This document shows, piece by piece, positions 30,265-40,121 of a stretch of 64,000 nt of DNA. Position 1 is the first letter of the stretch; every line of letters begins with the position of its first letter. This stretch comes from Agaricus subrufescens (lineage: Eukaryota; Basidiomycota; Agaricomycetes; Agaricales; Agaricaceae): positions 1,364,001 through 1,428,000 of the forward strand of contig CM057058.1 of NCBI GenBank assembly GCA_029945375.1, given 5' to 3'. The notes beneath the pieces were generated by a model. It worked only from the letters and a program-made list of their open reading frames with translations. It did no database searches and was not told the origin of the DNA. Both the position numbers and the translations under genes were made by a program.

Positions 30265-30981
30265 TTAAGGTAATGTAATGTTTAGAGATAACAATTCCTG
30301 TCTAATTTCTACCAATCTAGTAGCTAAGTTGCTAAAAGACACTGCTTTAATTCGTTTACAGGCTCCTTTAAGTTTTCTCCAGTCTCCATTTTTGAATTTA
30401 TGACCTATCTTTTCAATATCTCTCTCAATAACCTGCAATCTATTGAACCAATCCCAGAGTGGGTCGTTCAATTCCTCTTCTGCCGATTTCTCCTGCGGAA
30501 GAGTGAGTTCTGAGACCCTTTGTTCAAAGGCCTTGAAAACAGGTTCGAGACGATCCAGAGTAGGTTGGATAACCTGTTTGAACTCTTGAATACGTAAGAG
30601 ATACTTGGTTTTCTTGATATGAAGATCAGGTGGGATAGGTGGAGAGAGTGTGGGAAGTTTTGGAACAGCTGGAGTAATGCGGTCCAAAAGTGGAGAAGAG
30701 CTTGCAATTCGTTCTTCCAAAGTTTTACGTTCTTTGGTGAGTCGTTGAAGAAGTGACATTTGATTCATTTCATCTTCATGGTCCTTCCTGATCTCAGCAT
30801 ATTCTTCTGGCGACAGAACACGCTTGATGAGAGGGACAGGAGGGGGAGGATGATAGTGTTTGGTAGGACGACCAATATGTTTGGTTCGGTTTTTCATGTC
30901 TTTGGTCATTTCAAAACGACCAGGTTTCCAGGTCATTTCGTCATGATAATGAATGACATCAGATTTTTTGACTTTTGGCAT
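30265..30981 (-). CDS. Accessory ORF of the chromovirus upstream of gag (238 aa)
   Basis: Lies between the 5' LTR and gag on the coding strand, starting at an ATG. The product is highly charged, with a basic, His/Pro-rich start (KHIGRPTKHYHPPPPVPL) and long helical, Leu/Glu/Lys-rich parts that suggest coiled coils (YAEIRKDHEDEMNQMSLLQRL; WFNRLQVIERDIEKIGHKF). I do not recognise a domain. Intact reading and same-strand placement suggest that it belongs to the element. It could be an RNA-binding or Gag-partner protein, which is only a guess. Confidence 0.5.
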   Translation of the reverse strand: MPKVKKSDVIHYHDEMTWKPGRFEMTKDMKNRTKHIGRPTKHYHPPPPVPLIKRVLSPEEYAEIRKDHEDEMNQMSLLQRLTKERKTLEERIASSSPLLDRITPAVPKLPTLSPPIPPDLHIKKTKYLLRIQEFKQVIQPTLDRLEPVFKAFEQRVSELTLPQEKSAEEELNDPLWDWFNRLQVIERDIEKIGHKFKNGDWRKLKGACKRIKAVSFSNLATRLVEIRQELLSLNITLP

Positions 30982-31379
30982 GGCTAAGGCAACAAGTGGT
31001 GTGAATACAACATCTCTATTTCAGCAGATGAGGTACAAATAAAGAAAGTGGGTCTTGATGTGTATCTTGATGGGAGAGTCGACGTCATATCCAGTTTCTC
31101 ACACTGGCTTATGGAGGGGGAGTATCAGATCTCAGTGTGCTTCCACACACACTGCAAAGGTTTGTATTACACAAATCCTAAGTCGCTACTAACAAGACTC
31201 AACCGTCAACGACAAAGATATGCCTCATGGTTTTATCAAGTCAGTTTCCAGTAATAGGAATAAGCTGACACCCCTTACGCCTAGGGTCCGGCAAGTGGAT
31301 TAGGTAAGACACCATAAAAGGTAGTCCCTATGACATAATAGTCCAACACTGAATATCAGGGTCATCACAAACACCATCA

Positions 31380-31520
31380 CAAACATTGATCCATCAATGC
31401 CAAACATGGACAAACAATGCCAAACAAATGACAAGGTGTTGCCAATCATGGACAAAGTTGGTCAAATAGTGACAAATAGTGTCAAAATAGTGACAAACAA
31501 TGACAAACAATGCCAAGACA
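31380..31520. repeat. Degenerate ACAAACAATG-type repeats in the element leader
   Basis: Words such as GACAAACAATG, GCCAAACA and AGTGACAAATAGTG recur with small changes over about 140 bp in the untranslated leader. They leave both strands open as low-complexity frames, which are not taken as genes. Confidence 0.5.
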
Positions 31521-31635
31521 ACTTTGCAGCAACTATGACTGAAATGCCCCCAATGCCCAAACAAGAATACACATCTGCAAACAACCCAGACATGATTGCC
31601 AAACAATCATGCCCAAAAGAGCAGACTTAACAAAC

Positions 31636-32192
31636 TATCACAAATCTTGCTTACCTAAGTAACCTTGAGAGATAAATGGGGAAAGAGCAGTGATCTTAGA
31701 TAGATAAGCGAGAGATGAGATAATGACATGGCTTGATGTTGTTGAGTGCGGGTGTGGGCCTTGAGCATTTCTTATGCTCTGGCGTCGAGAAGATAGGGCA
31801 GCTACCAAATGGCGGGGGCTAGTAAGCCAATATGTCCCAAGTTAAATTACTCAAACCAATAACTTGACAATAGGAACAATCGCTATTCTAAAGTTACTCT
31901 GGGTTCTTTCTGGGTAATGAATGCGATGGTGAGCTTTACGATGCTACCCCTGACAAAAGCAAAGGTGTATCGAATCAATATAGTTCTGGAGGGTAAGCAT
32001 CTTCTACTCAATCAGACATGTCAAATGCTTACCCGGTGCAGAGAGCGTTGAATATCTCAACAATTCTTAGGCCGTTCCCGGGTGATATGGGTATCAGTAG
32101 AAACAGTTTGATCAGGGCTTTCCTTGGTGCTTGATTGTAAGAATCGGATCAGCCGTTGGTAAGATATAACGTAATCTTCCAAATCTGTGACA
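31636..32192 (-). repeat. 5' LTR of chromovirus element 2, divergent type
   Basis: 557 bp. Shares both ends with 24413-24981 but has a different middle. That middle includes a 10-bp inverted repeat GGGTAAGCAT/ATGCTTACCC around 31995-32040 and lacks the heat-shock array. It directly abuts the Lon fragment. Confidence 0.8.
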
Positions 32193-34514
32193 CGCAGCAT
32201 CGGCAACAGGTACCGACTCCCCATTACCTACCCCGCCATCTACCCCGGAACCTTCGGAACTTGGTCCTATACAGACTTCTTTCTTGCATGACCATGCGGT
32301 ATCCATCGTCAACATCGATAACCTGCAGACGCAGCCATATAACAAGGATGATCAATATATCCGCGCATTCATGTCGGAGATCATTTCTGTCTTCAAGGAC
32401 ATTGCTCAACTCAATCCGCTCTTCTGTGACCAGATTACCAACTTCTCAATAAATCAAGTCGTGTCGAACGTCTTTGATGAGCCCAACAAACTCGCTGATT
32501 TCGCCGCCGCCGTATCAACTGGCGAAGTTCAGGAACTTCAAGATGTCCTCGAGAGTCTGGTTGTCGACGACTGGTTACGGAAAGCCTTGCTCGTCCTCAA
32601 GAAAGAACTCATCAATGCTCAGTTGCAGAGTAAACTCGCGCGCGATGTCGATAGCAAGATAGCTAAACGTCAGCGGGAATACTATCTTATGGAACAATTG
32701 AAGGGTATCAAGAAGGAATTGGGTATGGAGAGTGACGGGAAGGACAAGGTGATTGAAAAGTTTAGGGAGCGCGCAAAGACTTTGAAGATGCCTGAAGGTG
32801 TATGGAAGGTGTTTGATGAGGAATTGACAAAACTCCAGGGACTTGAGCCGGCCGCCAGTGAGGCGAATGTTACAAGGAACTATCTGGACTGGTTAACACA
32901 GGTAATACCTTTTTTACCTTTGCCTATACTATACTTATCACTATGCCCAATAGATCCCTTGGGGTCAGCACATGCCCGAGAACTACTCCCTGACACACGT
33001 GAAGACCGTTCTCAATGAGGACCACTATGGCCTTGTCAACGTTAAATCTCGTATACTAGAGTTCCTCGCTGTAAGAAAACTACGGGGTACTGTCCAAGGA
33101 AAAATCATCTGTCTCGTTGGCCCTTTTGGTGTGGGTAAGACGAGTATAGGAAAGAGCATAGCTCGAGCTCTCGGAAGACAATTTTTCAGATTCAGTGTTG
33201 GTGGTTTAATGGATGTTGCCGAGATTAAAGGTCACCGACGGACATACGTCGGGTGTGTATATTCCTCGTTATTAAGGAGATACGTGGCTGACGTATAATA
33301 GTGCACTACCAGGGAAGATTATTCAGGCTTTGAAACGTGTTGGCACCAAAAATCCGCTCGTTCTCATCGATGAAGTGGACAAAATTGGACGTGGAATCAA
33401 TGGAGACCCCGCCAGCGCACTTTTAGAGATGCTTGATCCTGAACAAAACAACAGTTTCCTCGATCATTAGTGATTATCCATTTCTCTCTCCCTTTTCAAT
33501 ATACTGACGACACCTCCCATAGCATGGATGTACCTGTTGATCTCTCTTGCGTACTTTTCGTGTGTACGGCTAACAATCTCGATACCATACCCGCGCCACT
33601 TCTCGATCGTATGGAATTATTAGAAGTGTCGGGTTATGTGACTGAGGAGAAAGCTGCCATTGCTTCGAGGTATCTTGGACCTCAGGCAAAGGAGGCTTCT
33701 GGATTGGGAGGTGCTGATGTCTTAATTGACGATGCTGCTGTGGACGCCTTAATCAAGTATTATTGTTGTGAAAGTGGGGTCAGGAATTTAAAGAAGCACA
33801 TTGATAAGGTACGTTTTGAGTTTGATATACGTCGCATGTGTTGCTCAACTTTTTCTCGTATCTAGATTTATCGCAAGGCGGCATTGAAACTCGTGGAAGA
33901 TCTTGGTGAAGAGACGTTCCCTGAACCCAAATCCCCCTCTGCAACGGCTGCTGCTGCATCGACCACTGATGATGCAGCATCAATACCCTCGCCCGCCTCC
34001 ACTCTCATCAACGACTCTGACTCCATACCTTCGCCCTCCTCCCCCTCACCCAACACTGTCAAATCTCAAGAGCCTCTCCCTAATGAGCCCATAAGCTCTC
34101 AGATTGTTGATGAACTTCTTAACCCGACAAAGACGGTAACCACAGATGAAAGAAAACCTATGAAAATACCTGATTCGGTTCATATGAAGATAACGATCGA
34201 GAATCTGAAGGATTACGTTGGACCGCCCATTTACCAGAAGGATAGGATGTATGTCACGCCTCCACCTCCCGGTGTTTCGACCGGATTAGGATATCTGGGG
34301 AATGGGAGTGGTGCAGTGATGCCTGTCGAAGCGATGGTATGTACTCGCTGTCTTTTTTCGTGACTTCCTCTTATGCCCTCGATAGAGTATGCCTGGAAAA
34401 GGCGGTCTTCAACTTACAGGTAAATTAGGGGAAGTGATTCGGGAGTCGGCACAAATTGGGTTGAGTTGGGTGAAATCGCAACAGGAAATCAGCATCACAA
34501 GACCACCCAGATAA
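32193..34514 (+). pseudogene. Mitochondrial Lon protease (PIM1-like), both ends missing
   Basis: Clear Lon sequence in six exons with intact splice borders: 32194-32901, 32954-33252, 33302-33469, 33523-33808, 33866-34336 and 34386 onward. Visible parts are the N-domain helices ([40 protein letters not shown]), Walker A ([19 protein letters not shown], usually GPPGVGKT), Walker B ([14 protein letters not shown]), sensor regions and the start of the protease domain ([20 protein letters not shown]). After that the sequence departs from Lon and hits a stop, so the GPSAG serine and catalytic lysine are absent. The LTR has replaced the mitochondrial presequence and most of the LON substrate domain. 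Several Arg positions read Cys or Trp, as CpG decay would give. It cannot be a working protease. Confidence 0.85.
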
Positions 34515-35253
34515 GGACTCTTTAGTCATTCTCCTGTCTACCCCCCCCCCCTCCCAAGCGAGCCCCATCCGCCACTCACCAACGATCTCCTCAATTCAGT
34601 ACTCTATCAAACTTCATGCTGCCACTAGCTGAGGCACCGATTCCACCCAAAGTTTCAGTAGAGATGGCTGGCGGAGTTGCGCTAAAGACTGAGAGTTAAA
34701 GCACTATCGATCTTAGCATTCTTGCTATCAGGGACAATGGTGCTGCCGCTTTCTGTGAGAGAAGTGCTAGGCCTGAGGTTTGTTTCTCCTCGGTATCCAT
34801 TTCCCTAGATTGACATGTGTTTGCAGAGTTCTCTGATTGTAGGTTGCCTCGTACATCTCATCGTCTTTTAATTTACACAACCAATAGAGCGAGGAGGGTA
34901 GAGGAAGAACTGTTGACTACCTGCGACCTCTCCTACAAACGCTTATCGAACTATTCCTAAGCTTCTCATCACCACAACTTTCTTATCCCTCGCTGTTCCT
35001 CCCCTGGGGTATCAATTCCTACTAGATACCGCATCACAATCAAATGACTCAGGGTACTCATCCTGCCCTCTCAACCATTGCACCATCACCACCGTCCTTC
35101 ACACCTTCGATGTCATCAGAAACTTAAGTCCCTCCTCCTTCAATGTGACAAAAATCTGATTATGATTTGTATGACGCTGTTAGGTGCACACAAACAGATG
35201 TACATAGTTCAAGTATTATGACTAATGAAATCTGCACCACCGGCACTGCTCAG
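34515..35253. other. No gene seen
   Basis: Contains a 14-bp C run near 34545 and mixed sequence with no open frame of note. It separates the Lon fragment from the next gene. Confidence 0.4.
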
Positions 35254-35954
35254 CTAGACTTCAAATTCAACTGACAACTTCAAGGATCGTGCATATGCAG
35301 AGAACTCAAGATTGAACATCTTAGAAGACCGAAAAAAAGCATAAGTACCTTCAATTATCATAGTGAAATAACATACGAACCTTTTGATGCTTGTTACAGA
35401 CTTCATTTCCCTCGGCTTGATCAAGTCTTTGCTTCTTCTGCGCATTCCCCTGTTCCATTTCTTCAATATCATCCCCAGATTTGATGTCGTTCTCAGCTAT
35501 AGCATCATCCTCAAACCTGACAACCTTTTTTTGCTTATTATTTGAGCTAGCACATTTCTTCGCCTTGATCCGTTCCGCAAGTTTCTTCGCCTTGAACCAT
35601 CCCACATGTTTCTTTGCCTTGATCCGTTCTGCAAGTTTCTTTGCCTTGATCCGTTCCGCAAGTTTCTTCGCCTTGATCCATTTCGCATGTTCCGCAATGG
35701 CTATGCTTCTGTATCAGCATAAGTAAGTAGAAACAAGTTGAACACATACTTTTTTGCCACTCTAACTCTTCTTGACGCTTGTGTTCTTTTTCTTGAAGCT
35801 CCCACTCATACCACTCTTGCTCACGCTGACTTTCAAAAAATGGCATCACTCTCTCGGTGCAAGGAGATTCCTTGACTTGAGATTCAGAGAGGCTAGAGGA
35901 TGTATCAGAAGAGGATGAATCAGACGCCAAGAGAGCATATGCAGCAGACAACAT
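35254..35954 (-). CDS. Lysine-rich protein with 9-residue repeats (196 aa), unknown
   Basis: Three-exon model: 35954-35750, 35700-35381 and 35319-35254, with introns of 49 and 61 bp and fitting phases. The product starts with a Ser/Asp-rich stretch, continues as a Glu/Lys/Trp-rich helix (EWYEWELQEKEHKRQEELEW), then has four to five copies of a 9-residue unit (AKKLAERIK and variants), encoded by a 27-bp tandem repeat at about 35570-35690. It closes with a basic-acidic tail (NKQKKVVRFEDDAIAENDI). I do not recognise it. The repeats predict a long, strongly basic helix, so nucleic-acid binding is possible. It is divergent from the gene at 36526. Confidence 0.5.
35560..35700. repeat. 27-bp tandem repeat inside the lysine-rich gene
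   Basis: About five copies of CTTGATCCGTTCCGCAAG plus TTTCTTCGC (plus strand) with single-base changes. The unit is nine codons, so copy changes keep the frame. Confidence 0.75.
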
Positions 35955-36436
35955 GAGAGTTAATCAGTGCATTTTCTTTTTGAGAAATTGCCCTCTCTTA
36001 TACTGTTGCCTACAGCCTATTTCCACCGGTCTTTGGCCAACTTTTTTTAGTTTCACATAAACATTTATCGTAACTAAGCAAAATTTTAAGTTGAATTTCA
36101 ATTTGGTGCATCCGGATGCGAATTGGCTGAAGCAAATTGGTAGGTTATAACGTTAATCATTGAAATCCTCTCCGCCGATCCTTTTTTTTATGTCATTATC
36201 CGCCAGCAACTCTTTGAGAAATGTTCCTGTTGAATTCACTTTGTTTACGCTATGCGTGTCCCCTACTGCTTGTACGTTGTCAAATTTGCCTCCGTTGATA
36301 AATCCTGCTTATCTATGCATGCCCTAGATGATTGTTAGGACGGTAATGAAATACCGATTAGATCTATTTTCTTCTGAGTTATGTTTCTTACTATATCCAT
36401 CCCCGACTGCCGACGATTCTTTCCTCGCAATGTTGC

Positions 36437-36446
36437 TATAAAAAGG
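36437..36446 (+). promoter_or_regulatory. TATA box of the 36526 gene
   Basis: TATAAAAAGG about 80 bp upstream of the ATG at 36526, in the 571-bp region shared with the divergent lysine-rich gene. Confidence 0.5.
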
Positions 36447-36525
36447 GTATGTTCACCGAAACAAGTTCAACTCAAACTCTTGTCCCATCTACGTCTACGC
36501 ATCTACTTATCATCTCATCTTCCTT

Positions 36526-38711
36526 ATGCGAACCACAAGAAGCAAGGCGCACCAACAGGCCACTCCGGCTGAAGCCTCTGACTCGTTTCCGATGATGCCA
36601 AACAACACAACCACTGCGGGAGTCATCAAGCCGAAAGCTGCCATGGCAAGAAAGAAAACCATCACCGCCTCACAACTACAAGACGTTGGTACAATTCCTG
36701 TGAAGTGTTTTCTTATTGTAAACATCTCATTCGATTAAGCTGACTACGTTATAAAAGGATACCTTGGATGCCCCAGTTGCCTCAAAGAAAGTCTTTACTG
36801 CGGCAAAGGGCTCTACTGTGGCAAAGGACTCTGCTGTGAAGGAGGTCTCTGCTATGAAGGTCTCTGCTGCGAAGGCCTCCGCTGTGAAGAAGGTCTCTGT
36901 GGTGAAGGCAGTCTCTGCTGCGAAGACAGTCTCCATTGCGAAGAAGGTCTCTGCTGCGAAGACGGTCCCTGTTGCGAAGGTGGTCTCTGCTTCGAAGGCA
37001 GTCCCTGCTGTAAAGGTTGTCCCTGCTGCAAAGGCAGTCTCTACTGCGAAGGAGGTCTCCACGGCAGAGGAAGTCTCTACTACTGTGAAGATTTCTACTA
37101 GCACCAAGACTATCACTCCCGCCGCTCTGAAGAAAACTTCCACCACTCCGAAGAAAGTCTCTCCCATCCCAAAGAAGGTTCTCCTTGCCCCAAAGAAGAC
37201 TTCTGCTACTCCGAGCAAAGCCTTGGTTTCCTCAAAGGAAACATCCACGGCCCCAAAGAAGGCTTTGGTCAACTCCAAGGTAACGTCTTCTTCTCTAACA
37301 ACAACTTGACTAATTCATTAACTAGCCAACTGCCGCTTCCAAGAAATTGAACAAAAGCAGTTCCAAGGTAGCAGGTGAACATACGGCTAACAAGAAAGCC
37401 AAGATATCTATTACCACTACTTCTTCAGCCAAAACCAAGGAGAATGCGGACGTCACAGGCCCAAAACTAGCGGCCACAAAGGAGGTAAGTGATCCCCTTG
37501 CCGATTATACTGACAATACAGATGCTTTGAAATCTAAACTCGCGCAACAAGCTGGTAAGCATCTCACGTTCTCATATCTTGCCTTCTCTGACTTTTCAAA
37601 GCGGAACTCAACCTGTACAGGAAGCTTGAGGCGGCTAGGGCAGAAGCCGAAGATCAAGCACTAATCCCAAAACCTGACCGCCCATATAAACTCATAGATG
37701 CGATGAAACTCCGTAACAATAAACGGCTTTATAATGCCTGCCGTGTATGTTATAGCCTCATAAATTTGAACCGCATACATTAATCATAAGCACAGGCCAC
37801 TGTCATCAAGGCTTTAGCTGAGGTGAAATCACCAGTAGAAGTCCACTGGCGATCTCAGGACCTTATCATTGTTGGCAAAGCAGTTGAATTGGTATGTTCA
37901 CCTATAATCCACATTTGATCGACTCACAACTCCTTTTTTAAAAGGCTAAGGAGAGGCAGCCGCAGCTCAGGAAGTATGAGGGTAATTGGGCCATTATTGA
38001 CATAATGGCTTCGGCCAACAAGAACAAGCGAACCTATGGATCAAAATTGGTGCGAGGATATGTTCCTCCAAAGAAGAGAGTCAAAGAGGCTGTCCAAAGC
38101 GAGGTGAGCTCTTACAAGTATACTACAGGCACGATACTAATGTTTAGAAGAACAGTAATGATGGACAAGAGAACACTCAAGAACAGGTGAGTAATGAAGA
38201 AGAGCACCAGAGCGATGAAGAACAGATGGAGCAAGACGAAGGGCTGGAGGAGCATGGTGAAGAACAGGAGGAACACGATGAGGAACAGGAGGAGTGTGAT
38301 GAGGAACAGGAGGAGCGTGATGAGGAACAGGAGGAGCGTGATGAGGAACAGGAGGAGCGTGATGAAGAATTGGATGGGGATCTGGGCGGGGATCTGGGTG
38401 AAGAACAGGGCGAGGATCAGGATGAGGACCAGTGCGAGGATCAGGACGAGGAACAGGGAGAGGAACAGGCCAAGGAACAGGATGATGCCAATAATAGTAG
38501 TGATGATGACGCTAATGACAATGAAGGGGGTAGTGGTGCTGGGGAGGGTGGAAGCGATGTGGAAATGGAAGGAAATGGTTTGGATGAAGATAAAATACGG
38601 AAAGTGGGGAGATCTCATCTGAAGCGGCTGATAGAGATGACCGATGATGATGATATGGAGGGCAGGAAGGAGCAGGATAAGCGAAAGAAGGTGAAGAGAA
38701 CTTCAACTTAA
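36526..38711 (+). CDS. Basic/acidic two-tailed protein of unknown function, copy A (623 aa)
   Basis: Seven-exon model with all phases fitting: 36526-36684, 36758-37279, 37326-37554, 37602-37744, 37796-37891, 37945-38103 and 38148-38711. The N-terminal 230 residues are Lys/Val/Ser/Ala repeats with a 6-residue period (KVSAAK, KTVPVAK). A short coiled coil follows (ALKSKLAQQAELNLYRKLEAA). Next is a conserved core: ALIPKPDRPYKLIDAMKLRN to NACR, a 96-bp exon, then RQPQLRKYEGNWAIIDIMAS. The C-terminus is very acidic with 7-residue DEEQEER repeats (21-bp units). The core and its exon layout recur in the gene at 42080-43426. I recall similar core proteins as unnamed, multi-copy families in agarics. 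Charge pattern suggests a nuclear or nucleic-acid role, not shown here. Confidence 0.6.
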
Positions 38712-38912
38712 TACAGAGTAATTTTCTATATTATTATTCAATATCTGTGGTTTGGATTAATTCAAGGGACATGGTATCACCGCTTTAACAGTAAAAAAAC
38801 TCTACGGTTTTGCTGTTGTGAATTGAAAGTTTGGCAAAGTCAATAACACATACATAACATTAGATAAATTCAACCTATTTACAACATAAAGGGAAGTAAA
38901 AGGGGTTCATAA

Positions 38913-40121
38913 TTACACCGTTTTGACGGTGTCTTTTTCCACCCCCCGGGTCTCACAGTGGAAGAGTTTGTCTACTTTGTACCTAACGTATATTAAACTT
39001 GAAATCACAGAAATTACGGTTATAATAACGAAGGCACGGATAAAGCGTATATGGGCCACATCACACCCAGTTGATAAAGAGGAAGGGGCAGCAAGGGAGT
39101 GATTTTCTTGGGTCTCCATACCGAAGGCTATCATGAGTAGGGAACTTACGAAGCAGATAAGGAAGCTTCATTGTTTCGTTATTACCTTTAACAATAGAAC
39201 TATGTGATCGCTCACCTTGTAAACCAAGCAGAAGGGAGCGAGAGGAAAACCCAAACTTGAAATTTATCTTTGTGGAAGAAACTTCCCTTGTTGGCAGAAA
39301 AGAGACATCAGATATGTATTTTAGGGACGAAACTGCAAAAATAAATGAATCACCTTTAGATCTGCTCCTTTATAGAACCTAGGCACCTCAAAGTGCTCTC
39401 TGTAGAACACGGAAATCGAAAAAGTCATAATGGCATGTAAGAGAGTCAAAGCGGCGAATATGTATGCCCAGGAGCATTTTGGTAGAGGTGATACCGAGAT
39501 TAGTGGGAAAAGAGGTCTAGTTAGTGTTAGTGATCGTTCAACCTGTGGATATACGTTTGTTATACTCACGCTATGATGACTCCAACGATAATCTGGTGCG
39601 ATTTCCAGAATTTTGATAGTTGTGAATATAAACGAGTCTCAGGGCCAGAATCTGGGGAAGGTCTACTGGATAAAGTATCCCCAACTGAGGGGCTTCCTCG
39701 TATCCAACGATAATACCAGTATGGTGCTCCGCAGGAAAGGAGGAGAGCGGACCAACAGAAGATTAAATCTAGGTTGCAATACCAGTCAATCGAACTTGTA
39801 GTTTGGTAATTTAAGCAATATCCAAAAGGTTGAGAATGTTATGTCTCACCAATCCCGATTACGCTCTTGGGGATGAGCACACGGTGTTTCAGCTTCAGCA
39901 GATGCGTCAATATCGGCAGGGTTTATTTCGCGAAGAGCACCGTTCTCGTCAAGAACATGACCATGAGTAGGATGAATTTGCTTTCTTTTGGATGCAGAAT
40001 CGGTAGTTGTAGGCGACAACGGGGACACCTGTATAGATAAAATTGGAGGGAGTCGCAAACTACTGACGTCGTGGTGTTTCCCAGATTCTGCATCAGAGGA
40101 GCGAGTGTTATGTTTGTTCAT
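38913..40121 (-). CDS. Membrane protein of unknown function, family copy 1 (320 aa)
   Basis: Five-exon model: 40121-39850, 39794-39570, 39516-39354, 39286-39216 and 39144-38913. Phases fit throughout, ending in TAA. The N-terminal 90 residues are polar. Four likely membrane segments follow: IFCWSALLLSCGAPYWYY, WAYIFAALTLLHAIMTFSI, a weaker one around VWVFLSLPSAWF, and FIRAFVIITVISVISSLIYV near the end. Motifs shared with the genes at 60098-61138 include LPxCSWAY and CGxPYxYYR. The family is not one I can name. No signal peptide is obvious. The copy seems intact. Confidence 0.6.

Larger units (their letters stand above)
24413..32192 (-). mobile_element. Ty3/gypsy chromovirus (element 2) with unmatched LTRs
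   Basis: 7.8 kb, coding on the minus strand: 5' LTR 31636-32192, an extra ORF, gag, pol and 3' LTR 24413-24981. LTR ends are TATCACA..TGTGACA as read on the plus strand. All coding frames look intact. The two LTRs agree in the outer about 65 bp and the last 150-160 bp, but are largely unrelated in between. The 5-bp flanks (CCTAG left, CGCAG right) do not match. Left flank is the gag-like gene and right flank is a Lon gene. The whole is best explained as a recombinant of two related elements at different loci. Confidence 0.85.

Noticed and set aside
31380..31520. CRISPR-like array in the chromovirus leader
   Set aside because: Repeats are short, degenerate and without regular spacers. The organism is a fungus.
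24408..32197. Degenerate target duplication CCTAG/CGCAG for the chromovirus
   Set aside because: Only three of five bases agree, and the flanks belong to different genes. Chance is a sufficient explanation.
36727..37278. Minus-strand frame rich in Phe/Thr/Glu repeats
   Set aside because: Antisense of the K-V-S-A repeat exon of the gene at 36526, which has fitting splice sites.
38187..38622. Alternative plus-strand frame with MRNRRSV repeats
   Set aside because: Shifted reading of the acidic DEEQEER repeat. Only the acidic frame joins the upstream exons in phase.
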